A stretch of DNA of 9,245 nt from JBAYJY01 sp041664945 (GTDB lineage: Bacteria > UBP15 > UBA6099), in assembly GCA_041664945.1 (NCBI GenBank), contig JBAYJY010000184.1, forward strand, positions 1-9,245, in the 5' to 3' direction. Of this stretch, positions 1 through 5,695 are shown piece after piece; the first letter of the stretch is position 1; every line of letters begins with the position of its first letter. The notes under the pieces are model-generated. The model saw only the letters and a list, made by a program, of their open reading frames with translations, had not been told where the DNA came from and did no database searches. A program made the translations under genes and the position numbers.

Positions 1-311
1 AGAACGGCCGGGACATGATCCTTAGGGGCGCGCCGCACATCGTTGTCGTTCACAGCGATAAAAGCATGCCGATGTCGCAAGGGTCGTGCACGATAGCGGC
101 GTCATATCTTGAGCTCGCCGCATATGGATTCGGAATCGGAGCCTGTTGGGCCGGATTTTTCGCCGTGGCGGCCGCAAGTTATCCGCCTCTGGTTGCAGAG
201 CTCAATCTGCCGAAAAACAATCAGGTGTTTGGGGCTATGATGATAGGGGCGCCGAAGTATTCATATCTTCGGATTCCGCCGAGAAATCCGGCGAAGATAT
301 CGTGGCTGTAA
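1..311 (+). CDS. Nitroreductase family protein, C-terminal part (5' truncated by window edge)
   Basis: The frame is open from the window edge (first full codon at base 3) to TAA at 309-311, giving about 103 residues. The real start lies upstream. The segment ILRGAPHIVVVHSD, then LELAAYGFGIGACWAGF, then MIGAPKYSYLRIPPRNPAKISWL at the C-terminus matches the distal half of FMN-dependent nitroreductases, especially the subgroup that often carries an N-terminal 4Fe-4S ferredoxin domain. In that subgroup the glycine-rich GxGxCWAGF stretch and the final Y-x-R-x-PPR-x-P motif are typical. Such enzymes are cytoplasmic NAD(P)H-dependent flavin oxidoreductases, but the substrate cannot be read from sequence. 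Whether a ferredoxin domain is present cannot be seen because the N-terminus is missing. It is on the same strand as rpsB but separated by 378 nt and a likely promoter, so co-transcription with rpsB is not required. Confidence 0.85.
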   Translation, partial: NGRDMILRGAPHIVVVHSDKSMPMSQGSCTIAASYLELAAYGFGIGACWAGFFAVAAASYPPLVAELNLPKNNQVFGAMMIGAPKYSYLRIPPRNPAKISWL

Positions 312-317
312 GAAGAA

Positions 318-412
318 ATAGAATATCGAATATCGAACAAGGAATTGCAGAATATCGAAGGAAAGCAAAAAAGTCTTAATCGCACTAAATTCGCTATTTG
401 ATATTCGCTTTA
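318..412. repeat. AT-rich inverted/direct repeat element after the nitroreductase gene
   Basis: GAATATCGAATATCGAA at 321-337 is the near-perfect reverse complement of TTCGCTATTTGATATTC at 390-406 (15 of 17 positions). The octamer ATATCGAA occurs three times in direct orientation (323-330, 330-337, 352-359). The spacer between the arms is about 52 nt. No T-tract follows, so it is not a standard intrinsic terminator. From memory, short AT-rich stretches of this kind (often mistranslated as small 'RISNIEQG'-like peptides) are dispersed downstream of genes in PVC/FCB-type and related genomes. Membership of such a family is inference without a genome search. Confidence 0.5.
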
Positions 413-452
413 CACTTTGAAGTCAGTCAAATCCAGTTTATACAGAATAGTA

Positions 453-481
453 TTGTCACAGAATGATACTTATGCTAAACT
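453..481 (+). promoter_or_regulatory. Probable sigma70-type promoter for rpsB-tsf
   Basis: TTGTCA (453-458, five of six matches to the -35 consensus) is followed by 17 bp and then TAAACT (476-481, four of six). A TGC directly before it forms an extended -10 (TGn). Transcription would begin near 488, giving a 5' leader of about 200 nt ahead of the rpsB start. This is motif inference only. Confidence 0.5.
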
Positions 482-519
482 CTTTGTTCGCGACTGCGGC
501 CGGTTCGGCGCGGCGCTAA

Positions 520-538
520 GATGGGCCTTGAGCCCATC
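520..538 (+). other. Stem-loop in the rpsB 5' leader
   Basis: GATGGGC (520-526), loop CTTGA, GCCCATC (532-538) form a perfect 7-bp hairpin about 30-50 nt after the predicted transcription start. The following bases, GTTTTATG, are only weakly U-rich. It could therefore be either a leader structural element or a poor attenuator. Confidence 0.45.
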
Positions 539-605
539 GTTTTATGTAAACGGCCCGAGCGGCCTAAAAAAAGCGGTAAAAAACACATGCGTCCGGACCG
601 AGCGG

Positions 606-641
606 CGGTGCCGGCGGTCCCGGTCAGACGGGACACCGGTC
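606..641 (+). promoter_or_regulatory. GC-rich stem-loop in rpsB leader, candidate S2 autoregulatory element
   Basis: GTCCCG (617-622), loop GTCAGA, CGGGAC (629-634) form a 6-bp stem. It can be extended through an internal loop by CCGG (611-614) with CCGG (636-639), or alternatively by CGGTG (606-610) with CACCG (634-638). The competing outer stems lie about 50 nt upstream of the rpsB ribosome binding site. Long structured leaders ahead of rpsB are known as sites of autorepression by S2 in gammaproteobacteria. The same role here is inference, and I do not recognise a specific RNA family. Confidence 0.4.
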
Positions 642-689
642 AATGCGACGGGATGAAGGGCGCAGAGGTTAAAACCGAAAGGAGCAAGA

Positions 690-1568
690 ATGAGTCAGAA
701 TCAAGTAGTGACAATGAAGCAGTTGCTGGAGGCCGGCGTGCATTTCGGCCACCAGACGAAACGCTGGAACCCGAAGATGAAGCCGTTCATTTTTCAGGAA
801 CGCAACGGGATCTACATCCTCGACCTGCAGCAGACTCTGAAGCTGATCATCGAGGCGCATGATTTCGTCCGCGACCTGACGAAGGATGGCGGAAAGATAA
901 TTTTCGTCGGCACGAAGAAACAGGCCAGCGACGCGATCAAAGAGGAAGCGGAACGATGCGGAATGCCGTACATCAACCAAAGGTGGATGGGCGGCCTGCT
1001 GACGAACTTCAGAACCATCTCCCGCCGAATCGAACAACTACGCGTTTTCGAACAGAACGAGAACGACGGCGTTTTCGACAGAATGGCGAAAAAAGAAGCG
1101 AAGATGCGCCGCACCGAGCTGCACAAGCTGCAGAAGTATCTCGGAGGCGTTCGCGATATGAAGACGCGCCCGGAGGCGATGTTCATCGTCGACATGCGCA
1201 AAGAGTACATCGCTTTTCTGGAAGCGAAAAAGATGGGAATTAAGGTTGTCGCAGTCGTCGACACGAACGTTGACCCGACAGGCGTCGACTATCCGATCCC
1301 CGGAAACGACGATGCGATAAGAGCCGTGCGCCTGATATCGAAGATTATGGCGGACGGAGTTGAGACAGGCAAAGCGGCAGCCGGCATCACAGAAGCCGAT
1401 TTTCAGGCCGCGGAAGCGATAGAGGCGGAAGCGAAGATCGCTGCAGCAGCGGCAGACGCCGCAGCAGTTCAAGCGGCAAGCGATGAAGCAGATGAACGCC
1501 GACGCAATAAGCATAAGGACGACGCTGATCTGGATCTGAAGGAAAAAGGCGTATTTGAAGAAGCATAA
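690..1568 (+). CDS. rpsB: 30S ribosomal protein S2
   Basis: This encodes a 292-residue S2, the small-subunit protein that binds 16S rRNA on the 30S back side near the anti-Shine-Dalgarno region. The S2 signature LLEAGVHFGHQTKRWNPKM lies at about residues 12-30. The family segments QRWMGGLLTNFRTI, KRRE-like charged helices and PIPGNDDAIRAVRLI follow in the usual order. The start is supported by GAAAGGAG at 677-684, 5 nt before the ATG. The protein is about 50 residues longer than the E. coli S2: residues from about 228 on form an Ala/Glu-rich stretch and then a mixed-charge tail ending in EKGVFEEA. Such C-terminal extensions occur in several phyla and are probably flexible. tsf follows after 42 nt with its own strong ribosome binding site, and the two form the standard rpsB-tsf pair. 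Confidence 0.98.
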   Translation: MSQNQVVTMKQLLEAGVHFGHQTKRWNPKMKPFIFQERNGIYILDLQQTLKLIIEAHDFVRDLTKDGGKIIFVGTKKQASDAIKEEAERCGMPYINQRWMGGLLTNFRTISRRIEQLRVFEQNENDGVFDRMAKKEAKMRRTELHKLQKYLGGVRDMKTRPEAMFIVDMRKEYIAFLEAKKMGIKVVAVVDTNVDPTGVDYPIPGNDDAIRAVRLISKIMADGVETGKAAAGITEADFQAAEAIEAEAKIAAAAADAAAVQAASDEADERRRNKHKDDADLDLKEKGVFEEA

Positions 1569-1610
1569 AAACATCCGCGCGTAAAGCGACAGCAGAGGAG
1601 GAAGCTGCAA

Positions 1611-2210
1611 ATGGAAATTACTGCACAAACAGTTAAGGACTTGAGAGAAAAAACCGGACTCGGAATGATGGACTGCAAAGTTGCGCTCAAGGAGTCCGAC
1701 GGCGATATCGAGAAAGCGATTGAATACCTGCGCAAAAAAGGCCTGAAAGTGGCCGACAAGCGCTCCGGACGCGAGACCCGGCAGGGACTCGTGGAATCGT
1801 ACATCCACATGGGCGGCAAGATTGGCGTCATGCTCGAACTGAACTGCGAGACGGATTTCGTCGCCCGCACGGACGAGTTCAAGGCGCTGGCCCGCGACAT
1901 GGCAATGCAGGTCGCCGCGGCGAACCCGACATGGGTAGCGCCGGCAAATGTTCCAGCCGATGTCATTGAGAAAGAAAGCGCGATCTATGCCGATATGGTT
2001 AAAGCCGAAGGCAAACCGGAAAAGGTCATCCCGAAGATCGTCGAGGGCAAGCTGCTTCGATTCTATGAAACAGTCTGCCTGCTCGAACAGAGTTATATCA
2101 AGGATCAGGATAAAAAAGTACAGGATATCCTCAACGAGGCTATCGCAAGAACCGGCGAGAACATCAAAGTCGGCCGCTTCGTGCGCTTCGTTCTCGGCGA
2201 AGACATTTAA
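1611..2210 (+). CDS. tsf: Elongation factor Ts (short form)
   Basis: EF-Ts is the guanine nucleotide exchange factor that regenerates EF-Tu-GTP. This copy has 199 residues. The N-terminal TS-N/UBA-like domain (about residues 3-45) carries LREKTGLGMMDCKVAL. The key EF-Tu contact motif TDFVAR is at 81-86, the equivalent of TDFVAKD in E. coli. The C-terminus closes with NIKVGRFVRFVLGED. It is much shorter than the 283-residue E. coli protein and resembles the compact Thermus-type form with a single core subdomain. The ATG is preceded by GAGGAGG at 1595-1601 with a 9-nt spacer. A strong intrinsic terminator begins 36 nt after the stop, so tsf is the last gene of the rpsB transcript. Confidence 0.97.
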   Translation: MEITAQTVKDLREKTGLGMMDCKVALKESDGDIEKAIEYLRKKGLKVADKRSGRETRQGLVESYIHMGGKIGVMLELNCETDFVARTDEFKALARDMAMQVAAANPTWVAPANVPADVIEKESAIYADMVKAEGKPEKVIPKIVEGKLLRFYETVCLLEQSYIKDQDKKVQDILNEAIARTGENIKVGRFVRFVLGEDI

Positions 2211-2246
2211 GACGTTTTTGACCTAGCAAACAAATTGAAACTTAAG

Positions 2247-2279
2247 ATCCCCCGGTGATAACACTGGGGGATTTTTTTT
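2247..2279 (+). terminator. Strong intrinsic terminator after tsf
   Basis: ATCCCCCGGTG (2247-2257), tetraloop ATAA (2258-2261) and CACTGGGGGAT (2262-2272) form an 11-bp stem with one G-U pair. A run of eight T (2272-2279) overlaps its base. The placement 36 nt after the tsf stop fits termination of the rpsB-tsf transcript. Confidence 0.93.
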
Positions 2280-2451
2280 AACCGAATGCCGCGAAAAGAT
2301 TGCAATGCAGTAGGAACAAAGTGTGCAGCGATCAATTAATGAGGCTATCATTCGCAGACAATCAGAGTGCGCAACCGCAAAATGAATGGATCCATTATTT
2401 TTCGCAGCCATAGTTTTTCTGAAAACCCTAAAATGTTTTGAGATTTTGTCA
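2280..2451. other. Gene-free spacer with an AT-rich palindrome
   Basis: The whole tsf-pyrH gap (2211-2533) holds no convincing coding region on either strand. The stretch after the terminator contains the perfect 12-bp palindrome AATGGATCCATT (2385-2396). Outside a single bulged G it is flanked by AAAAT (2379-2383) and its complement ATTTT (2397-2401), and T continues to 2402. It could be a weak second terminator or a protein-binding site. Nothing else in the spacer is recognisable. Confidence 0.35.
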
Positions 2452-2457
2452 TATAAT
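2452..2457 (+). promoter_or_regulatory. Candidate -10 element for pyrH-frr
   Basis: A perfect TATAAT (2452-2457) lies 76 nt upstream of the pyrH start and downstream of the tsf terminator. There is no good -35 at the standard spacing (the best candidate, TAAAAT at 2429-2434, is poor), so the promoter may be weak or activator-dependent. The leader that follows (about 2480-2520) is GC-rich, with short GCGC repeats that could pair near the ribosome binding site. Confidence 0.4.
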
Positions 2458-2533
2458 AACTATTCGAAAACAATAATGTAATCCGCGAATCGCGCAGAGA
2501 GCGGCGCGGTGGCGCGCGAGGATATGGAGAAAA

Positions 2534-3298
2534 ATGAGCAAAAAAGAATCGCTTGAAAACAAGACGACGAAAAAGAAGTCAGATGGCCCGGTATATGGTC
2601 GCATTCTTTTGAAGGTTACAGGAGAGGGACTCGCCGGGGCTCAGGAGTATGGAATTGAGCATGGACGGCTTCAGCAATACGCCGATGAGATAAAGAGCAT
2701 AAGGCGGCTCGGAGTGCAGATAGCGGTTGTAGTGGGCGGCGGCAACATATTCCGCGGAGTGTCGATAGCGTCTAAGGGAATGGAGCGCGCGTCGGCTGAC
2801 TACATGGGAATGCTTGCGACAGTGATCAACGGGCTTGCGCTGCAGAGCGCGCTCGAAAACATAGGGATCGATACGCGTGTGATGACGGCGATCGAGATGC
2901 GCGCGGTAGCCGAGCCGTATATAAGGCGGCGGGCAATACGGCACCTCGAAAAGGGGCGCGTTGTGATCTTTGTCGCCGGAACCGGCAACCCGTTTTTCAC
3001 GACTGACACGACAGCCGCGCTGCGCGCTGTCGAGATCGGCGCTGAAGCGCTTATCAAGGCGACAAAGGTGGACGGCGTTTACGACAGCGATCCGGCAAAG
3101 AACAAGGACGCCGTCAAATTCAAACAGTTATGTTTCATGGAAGTCATCAGGCGTCAGTTGAACGTCATGGACACAACAGCAATCACGCTGTGCATGGAAA
3201 ATAATATTCCAGTGATAGTGTTTGATTTTCTGAAAAAAGGAAATCTAAAAAAAGTCGTCACCGGCAACAATGTCGGCACCCTGATCGGGAGGGAATGA
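2534..3298 (+). CDS. pyrH: UMP kinase
   Basis: This cytoplasmic UMP kinase phosphorylates UMP to UDP in pyrimidine nucleotide synthesis. It belongs to the bacterial amino-acid-kinase fold family, which is usually hexameric and GTP/UTP-regulated. It has 254 residues. The visible motifs are RILLKVTGEGL (23-33), GGGNIFRG (68-75), ADYMGMLATVING (88-100), GTGNPFFTTDT (149-159) and KATKVDGVYDSDP (about 174-186). The N-terminus is about 12 residues longer than in E. coli and Lys-rich. The usual KLSGE signature reads KVTGE here, a conservative change. The ATG is preceded by GGAG at 2526-2529, with a rather short 4-nt spacer. The stop overlaps or nearly touches frr, so pyrH and frr are translationally linked. 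Confidence 0.97.
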   Translation: MSKKESLENKTTKKKSDGPVYGRILLKVTGEGLAGAQEYGIEHGRLQQYADEIKSIRRLGVQIAVVVGGGNIFRGVSIASKGMERASADYMGMLATVINGLALQSALENIGIDTRVMTAIEMRAVAEPYIRRRAIRHLEKGRVVIFVAGTGNPFFTTDTTAALRAVEIGAEALIKATKVDGVYDSDPAKNKDAVKFKQLCFMEVIRRQLNVMDTTAITLCMENNIPVIVFDFLKKGNLKKVVTGNNVGTLIGRE

Positions 3299-3300
3299 AA

Positions 3301-3858
3301 ATGCTCGAAGACGTATTCAAGGAAATTCGCGGGAACATGGATAAAACGGTTGAAATAACCTTGCGGGAATTCGGTAAAATCAGGACGGGCAGGGCGACGC
3401 CCGCGCTTCTCGACGGCATCTCAGTCGAGGCATACGGATCGACCCTTCCTCTGAATCAGGTGGCGACAATCAGCGTCCCGCTTCCGAGAATATTGAAACT
3501 CCAGCCGTTCGACAAGGGCAACATGGGGGCAATAGAAAAAGCGATTCAGAAATCAGATCTCGGAATTATGCCGAGAAACGACGGCCATCACATAACCGTC
3601 GAGATTCCGACACTGACCGAGGAGCGCCGCGAGGAGCTCGCGAAAGTCGTGCGCAAAAAGGGCGAAGAAATGAAGGTGGCGATCCGCAATGTGCGCCGCG
3701 ACGGCAAGGACGAGATAGAGATGCTCGAGGAAGAAAAAGAGATTTCCGAGGACGACCGCGAGCGCGGCATAAAGAAATTGCAGGAAATCACCGACGAATT
3801 CACGAAGAAAATCGACGAACTGATTGAAAAGAAGGAAAAGGAAATTAAGGAATTCTGA
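3301..3858 (+). CDS. frr: Ribosome recycling factor
   Basis: RRF works with EF-G to split post-termination ribosomes. The recognisable segments are KIRTGRATPALLDGI, KAIQKSDLGIMP, LTEERREELAKVVR, VAIRNVRRD and KEISEDD, covering both RRF domains in the normal order. I chose the ATG at 3301 over the in-frame ATG at 3295. GGAGG (3288-3292) is 8 nt from 3301 but only 2 nt from 3295, and the 3301 start gives exactly 185 residues, the length of E. coli RRF. The alternative would add Met-Lys and overlap the pyrH stop as ATGA. The stop overlaps the start of the downstream PASTA-like gene by one base. The C-terminal region is very rich in Lys and Glu, as expected for the helical domain I. Confidence 0.97.
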   Translation: MLEDVFKEIRGNMDKTVEITLREFGKIRTGRATPALLDGISVEAYGSTLPLNQVATISVPLPRILKLQPFDKGNMGAIEKAIQKSDLGIMPRNDGHHITVEIPTLTEERREELAKVVRKKGEEMKVAIRNVRRDGKDEIEMLEEEKEISEDDRERGIKKLQEITDEFTKKIDELIEKKEKEIKEF

Positions 3859-4094
3859 TGATACCGCAAGTGATCGGCCTTCCGCTTGATGAAGCGCGCA
3901 AGGTCCTTGAAGCCGCCGGATCGGTCGTGGTAGAGATAGAAAAATCGGCGGCGCCGTCTGATTTCCGAAGCCGGAGGCCGGAAGACACGCGCCAAATGAT
4001 AGAATTCGTCGCCGTTCAGTGGGAATTGCCCGGCGGCGGAGTTCGGCTCAGGGTCGTCTCAGTCCCGGAAGAGCCGAAAAAGAAGGACGCTTAG
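3858..4094 (+). CDS. Small stand-alone PASTA-domain-like protein
   Basis: This encodes 78 residues and starts within TGATG, sharing one base with the frr stop. AAGG at 3847-3850 provides a ribosome binding site 7 nt upstream. The sequence begins IPQVIGLPLDEARKVLEAAG, which fits the first strand and helix of a PASTA domain (V-P-x-V-x-G-x-x-x-x-x-A-x-x-x-L-x-x-x-G). The second half, with AVQWELPGGGVRLRVVSV, resembles the closing 'Q-x-P-x-x-G-x-x-V' strands. There is one domain only, with no signal peptide, membrane segment or kinase/transpeptidase partner, so it should be cytoplasmic. PASTA domains are best known as peptidoglycan/beta-lactam sensors in Ser/Thr kinases and PBPs. That role would not suit a cytoplasmic single domain, so the function is unknown. 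The coupling to frr suggests co-expression with translation genes. Confidence 0.75.
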   Translation: MIPQVIGLPLDEARKVLEAAGSVVVEIEKSAAPSDFRSRRPEDTRQMIEFVAVQWELPGGGVRLRVVSVPEEPKKKDA

Positions 4095-4102
4095 AAATTC
4101 AT

Positions 4103-4131
4103 TCCACATTTCACGACGGAATGGCTATAAT
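4103..4131 (+). promoter_or_regulatory. Probable promoter upstream of rseP
   Basis: TCCACA (4103-4108, four of six to -35), 17 bp, then a perfect TATAAT (4126-4131), starting 8 nt after the stop of the PASTA-like gene. CATTCC (4100-4105) and GGAATG (4118-4123) form an inverted repeat that straddles the spacer and could be an operator. A second extended -10-like TGTTATGAT lies at 4161-4169. Confidence 0.5.
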
Positions 4132-4141
4132 ATGCTAAGCT

Positions 4142-4185
4142 GCGCTTTAAGCGCTGAAAATGTTATGATTGCGTTCCCGGAACGC
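4142..4185 (+). promoter_or_regulatory. Two palindromes and shared element in the rseP leader
   Basis: GCGCTT-T-AAGCGC (4142-4154) and GCGTTCC-C-GGAACGC (4171-4185) are compact perfect palindromes. Between and over them runs the element AAGCGCTGAA-AA-TGTTATGATTG (4149-4171), which recurs almost unchanged upstream of proS. It contains an extended -10-like TGTTATGAT. Either a second promoter or a regulator site is possible. Confidence 0.4.
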
Positions 4186-4227
4186 AGGGCAAATATTGCA
4201 GATTGAAAATCGAGGATAAAGAATACA

Positions 4228-5556
4228 ATGAATGTTTCCGCCATACTGGAGTATCTGAAGATCACGGTTGAGATATTTTTCGGATTCGGGCTTGTGATAC
4301 TGTTCCATGAGTTCGGTCATTTTCTGCTTGCGAAGATCAACGGGGTGGAAGCGCCCGAATTCGCGTTCGGCATGGGGCCGGAGCTCTTCGGAGTTGATTT
4401 TCGCGGCACCCGCTACAAATTCTGTCTGTTTCCGATCGGCGGATATGTAAAAATGGTTGGCGAGGAAGAGGACGAAACGCTCGAAACGAGCGTGCCGCGC
4501 GAGCGGAATTTCAGGTACAAAAAACCTTGGCAGAAGATTTCTATTATTTTCGCGGGTCCGGCGATGAATTTCGTTCTGGCCGTGCTGCTGCTGGCTTCGG
4601 TTTATGTGATATGGGGAGTTCCGCGACCGATTTCAGTGCCTCGAGATAAGTTATCCATGAGCGTGGTTATCAGGTTTGTGGACCCGCGTATGCCGGCGGG
4701 CAAGGCCGGTTTTAAGTATGGCGATGTTATTAAAGCTATTGACGGGAAGCCCGTGGGCGACATTACAAAGACAACTGCTTATATAAACGCGCGTGCAGGA
4801 AAATCTCTCACGTTTGATGTCCTTCGAAATGGTAAAACTCTCGTGTTGAACGCGAAACCGAAAATGAATAAAACGAAAAAGCGCGGTGAGATAGGCGTAA
4901 TGCTTTCGACGCCTGATCCACGCCAGATATCCGCGGTAAGCGCCGGTTCGCCGGCCGCCGCCGCGGGCCTGAAAAAAGGCGACGTTATACTCGATTTCGC
5001 CGGCGTTTCGTTTAAGGGCAACAGTTTTAAGCTTCCTGTTAAAGATACCGAGCTTTTCGTTTATCGCGGGAGTTCAAACAAAAATATCACCGTTAAAATT
5101 GCCGGAACGCCCGGCGCATCTCTCGGCGCTTCATTCTATCCCATGATACGTCGGCTCGATCCATTCACTGCGCTATGGTACGGAAGTCAGGACGCATACA
5201 TGATGGTTGTCGGCACTGTTAAGATGCTCGGCGCTATGATAACCCGCAAGGAGTCCGCCGACGGCGTCGCCGGCCCTGTTGGAATCATTCAGTACGCGGC
5301 CACTTTCGCCCGGCAAGGTCTTAAAGACCTGATTTTCCTTTTCGGAACGATCAGCATCGGCATCGGAATTCTGAACCTTTTCCCGTTTCCGGCGCTCGAC
5401 GGCTCTCGAATTGTTTTCCATATATGGGAAGCGATTATCAGGAAGCCGCTCGACCCGCGCCGCGAAGGCATGATTCATTATGTCGGCTTCTGCATCCTGA
5501 TGGCTCTCATCGTTCTGGTCACTTTCCGCGATTTGAGAATGTGGATAGGCTTCTGA
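4228..5556 (+). CDS. rseP: RIP-type zinc metalloprotease (site-2 protease RseP)
   Basis: This 442-residue inner-membrane site-2 protease cuts transmembrane substrates such as anti-sigma factors and remnant signal peptides. The zinc motif HEFGH is at 27-31 inside the first membrane helix. FCLFPIGGYVKMVGEEE (65-81) is the conserved membrane-re-entrant region. A second membrane helix is near 105-130, followed by two PDZ domains (about 145-210 and 222-290) with GDVI motifs in each. The third zinc ligand lies in NLFPFPALDGSR, with Asp at 391, followed by a final membrane helix (about 415-435). All catalytic residues are present. A GAGG at 4212-4215 precedes the start by 12 nt, somewhat far. In many genomes dxr sits directly upstream. 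Here the upstream neighbour is the PASTA-like gene. Confidence 0.95.
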   Translation: MNVSAILEYLKITVEIFFGFGLVILFHEFGHFLLAKINGVEAPEFAFGMGPELFGVDFRGTRYKFCLFPIGGYVKMVGEEEDETLETSVPRERNFRYKKPWQKISIIFAGPAMNFVLAVLLLASVYVIWGVPRPISVPRDKLSMSVVIRFVDPRMPAGKAGFKYGDVIKAIDGKPVGDITKTTAYINARAGKSLTFDVLRNGKTLVLNAKPKMNKTKKRGEIGVMLSTPDPRQISAVSAGSPAAAAGLKKGDVILDFAGVSFKGNSFKLPVKDTELFVYRGSSNKNITVKIAGTPGASLGASFYPMIRRLDPFTALWYGSQDAYMMVVGTVKMLGAMITRKESADGVAGPVGIIQYAATFARQGLKDLIFLFGTISIGIGILNLFPFPALDGSRIVFHIWEAIIRKPLDPRREGMIHYVGFCILMALIVLVTFRDLRMWIGF

Positions 5557-5628
5557 CAATCCGGCTTTTTTTATTCTTTTTCAGTATGTCGCAGTTAGAA
5601 TGATTTTAGAGCCTTTCAGTTGTTTTCA

Positions 5629-5650
5629 TAAGCGCTGAATGTTAATATTG
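5629..5650 (+). promoter_or_regulatory. Shared element / candidate promoter upstream of proS
   Basis: TAAGCGCTGAA (5629-5639) is identical to 4148-4158 in the rseP leader. It is followed by TGTTAATATTG (5640-5650), which matches TGTTATGATTG (4161-4171) at nine of eleven positions. TGTTAATAT reads as an extended -10, with TTGTTT (5620-5625) at 17-bp spacing as a weak -35. The rest of the rseP-proS gap contains only a 5-bp hairpin (AGCAT/ATGCT, 5651-5665) and no coding signal. Confidence 0.45.
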
Positions 5651-5695
5651 AGCATCTAAAATGCTTTGCATTAGAAAGGTATTGTATCTACATCT

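Noticed and set aside
321..406. Intrinsic terminator after the nitroreductase gene
   Set aside because: The inverted repeat is AT-rich with a spacer of about 50 nt and no following T-tract, so it is better viewed as a repeat.
521..862. Plus-strand frame overlapping the rpsB leader and start
   Set aside because: It overlaps the 5' part of rpsB in another frame and is explained by leader composition.
1038..1808. Long minus-strand open frame (256 codons) opposite rpsB and tsf
   Set aside because: It lies opposite two well-recognised conserved genes, has no recognisable domain and reflects their codon bias.
2223..2411. 62-codon minus-strand frame in the tsf-pyrH gap
   Set aside because: It runs through the terminator hairpin and its T-tract, has no good ribosome binding site and resembles nothing known.
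5542..5572. Intrinsic terminator after rseP
   Set aside because: A T7 tract exists at 5566-5572, but the only stem before it (GGAT/ATCC with a 12-nt loop) is too weak to support the call.
5557..5695. T-box or other riboswitch ahead of proS
   Set aside because: There is no AGGGTGGNACCGCG-like T-box sequence and only a 5-bp hairpin, and the leader is short.
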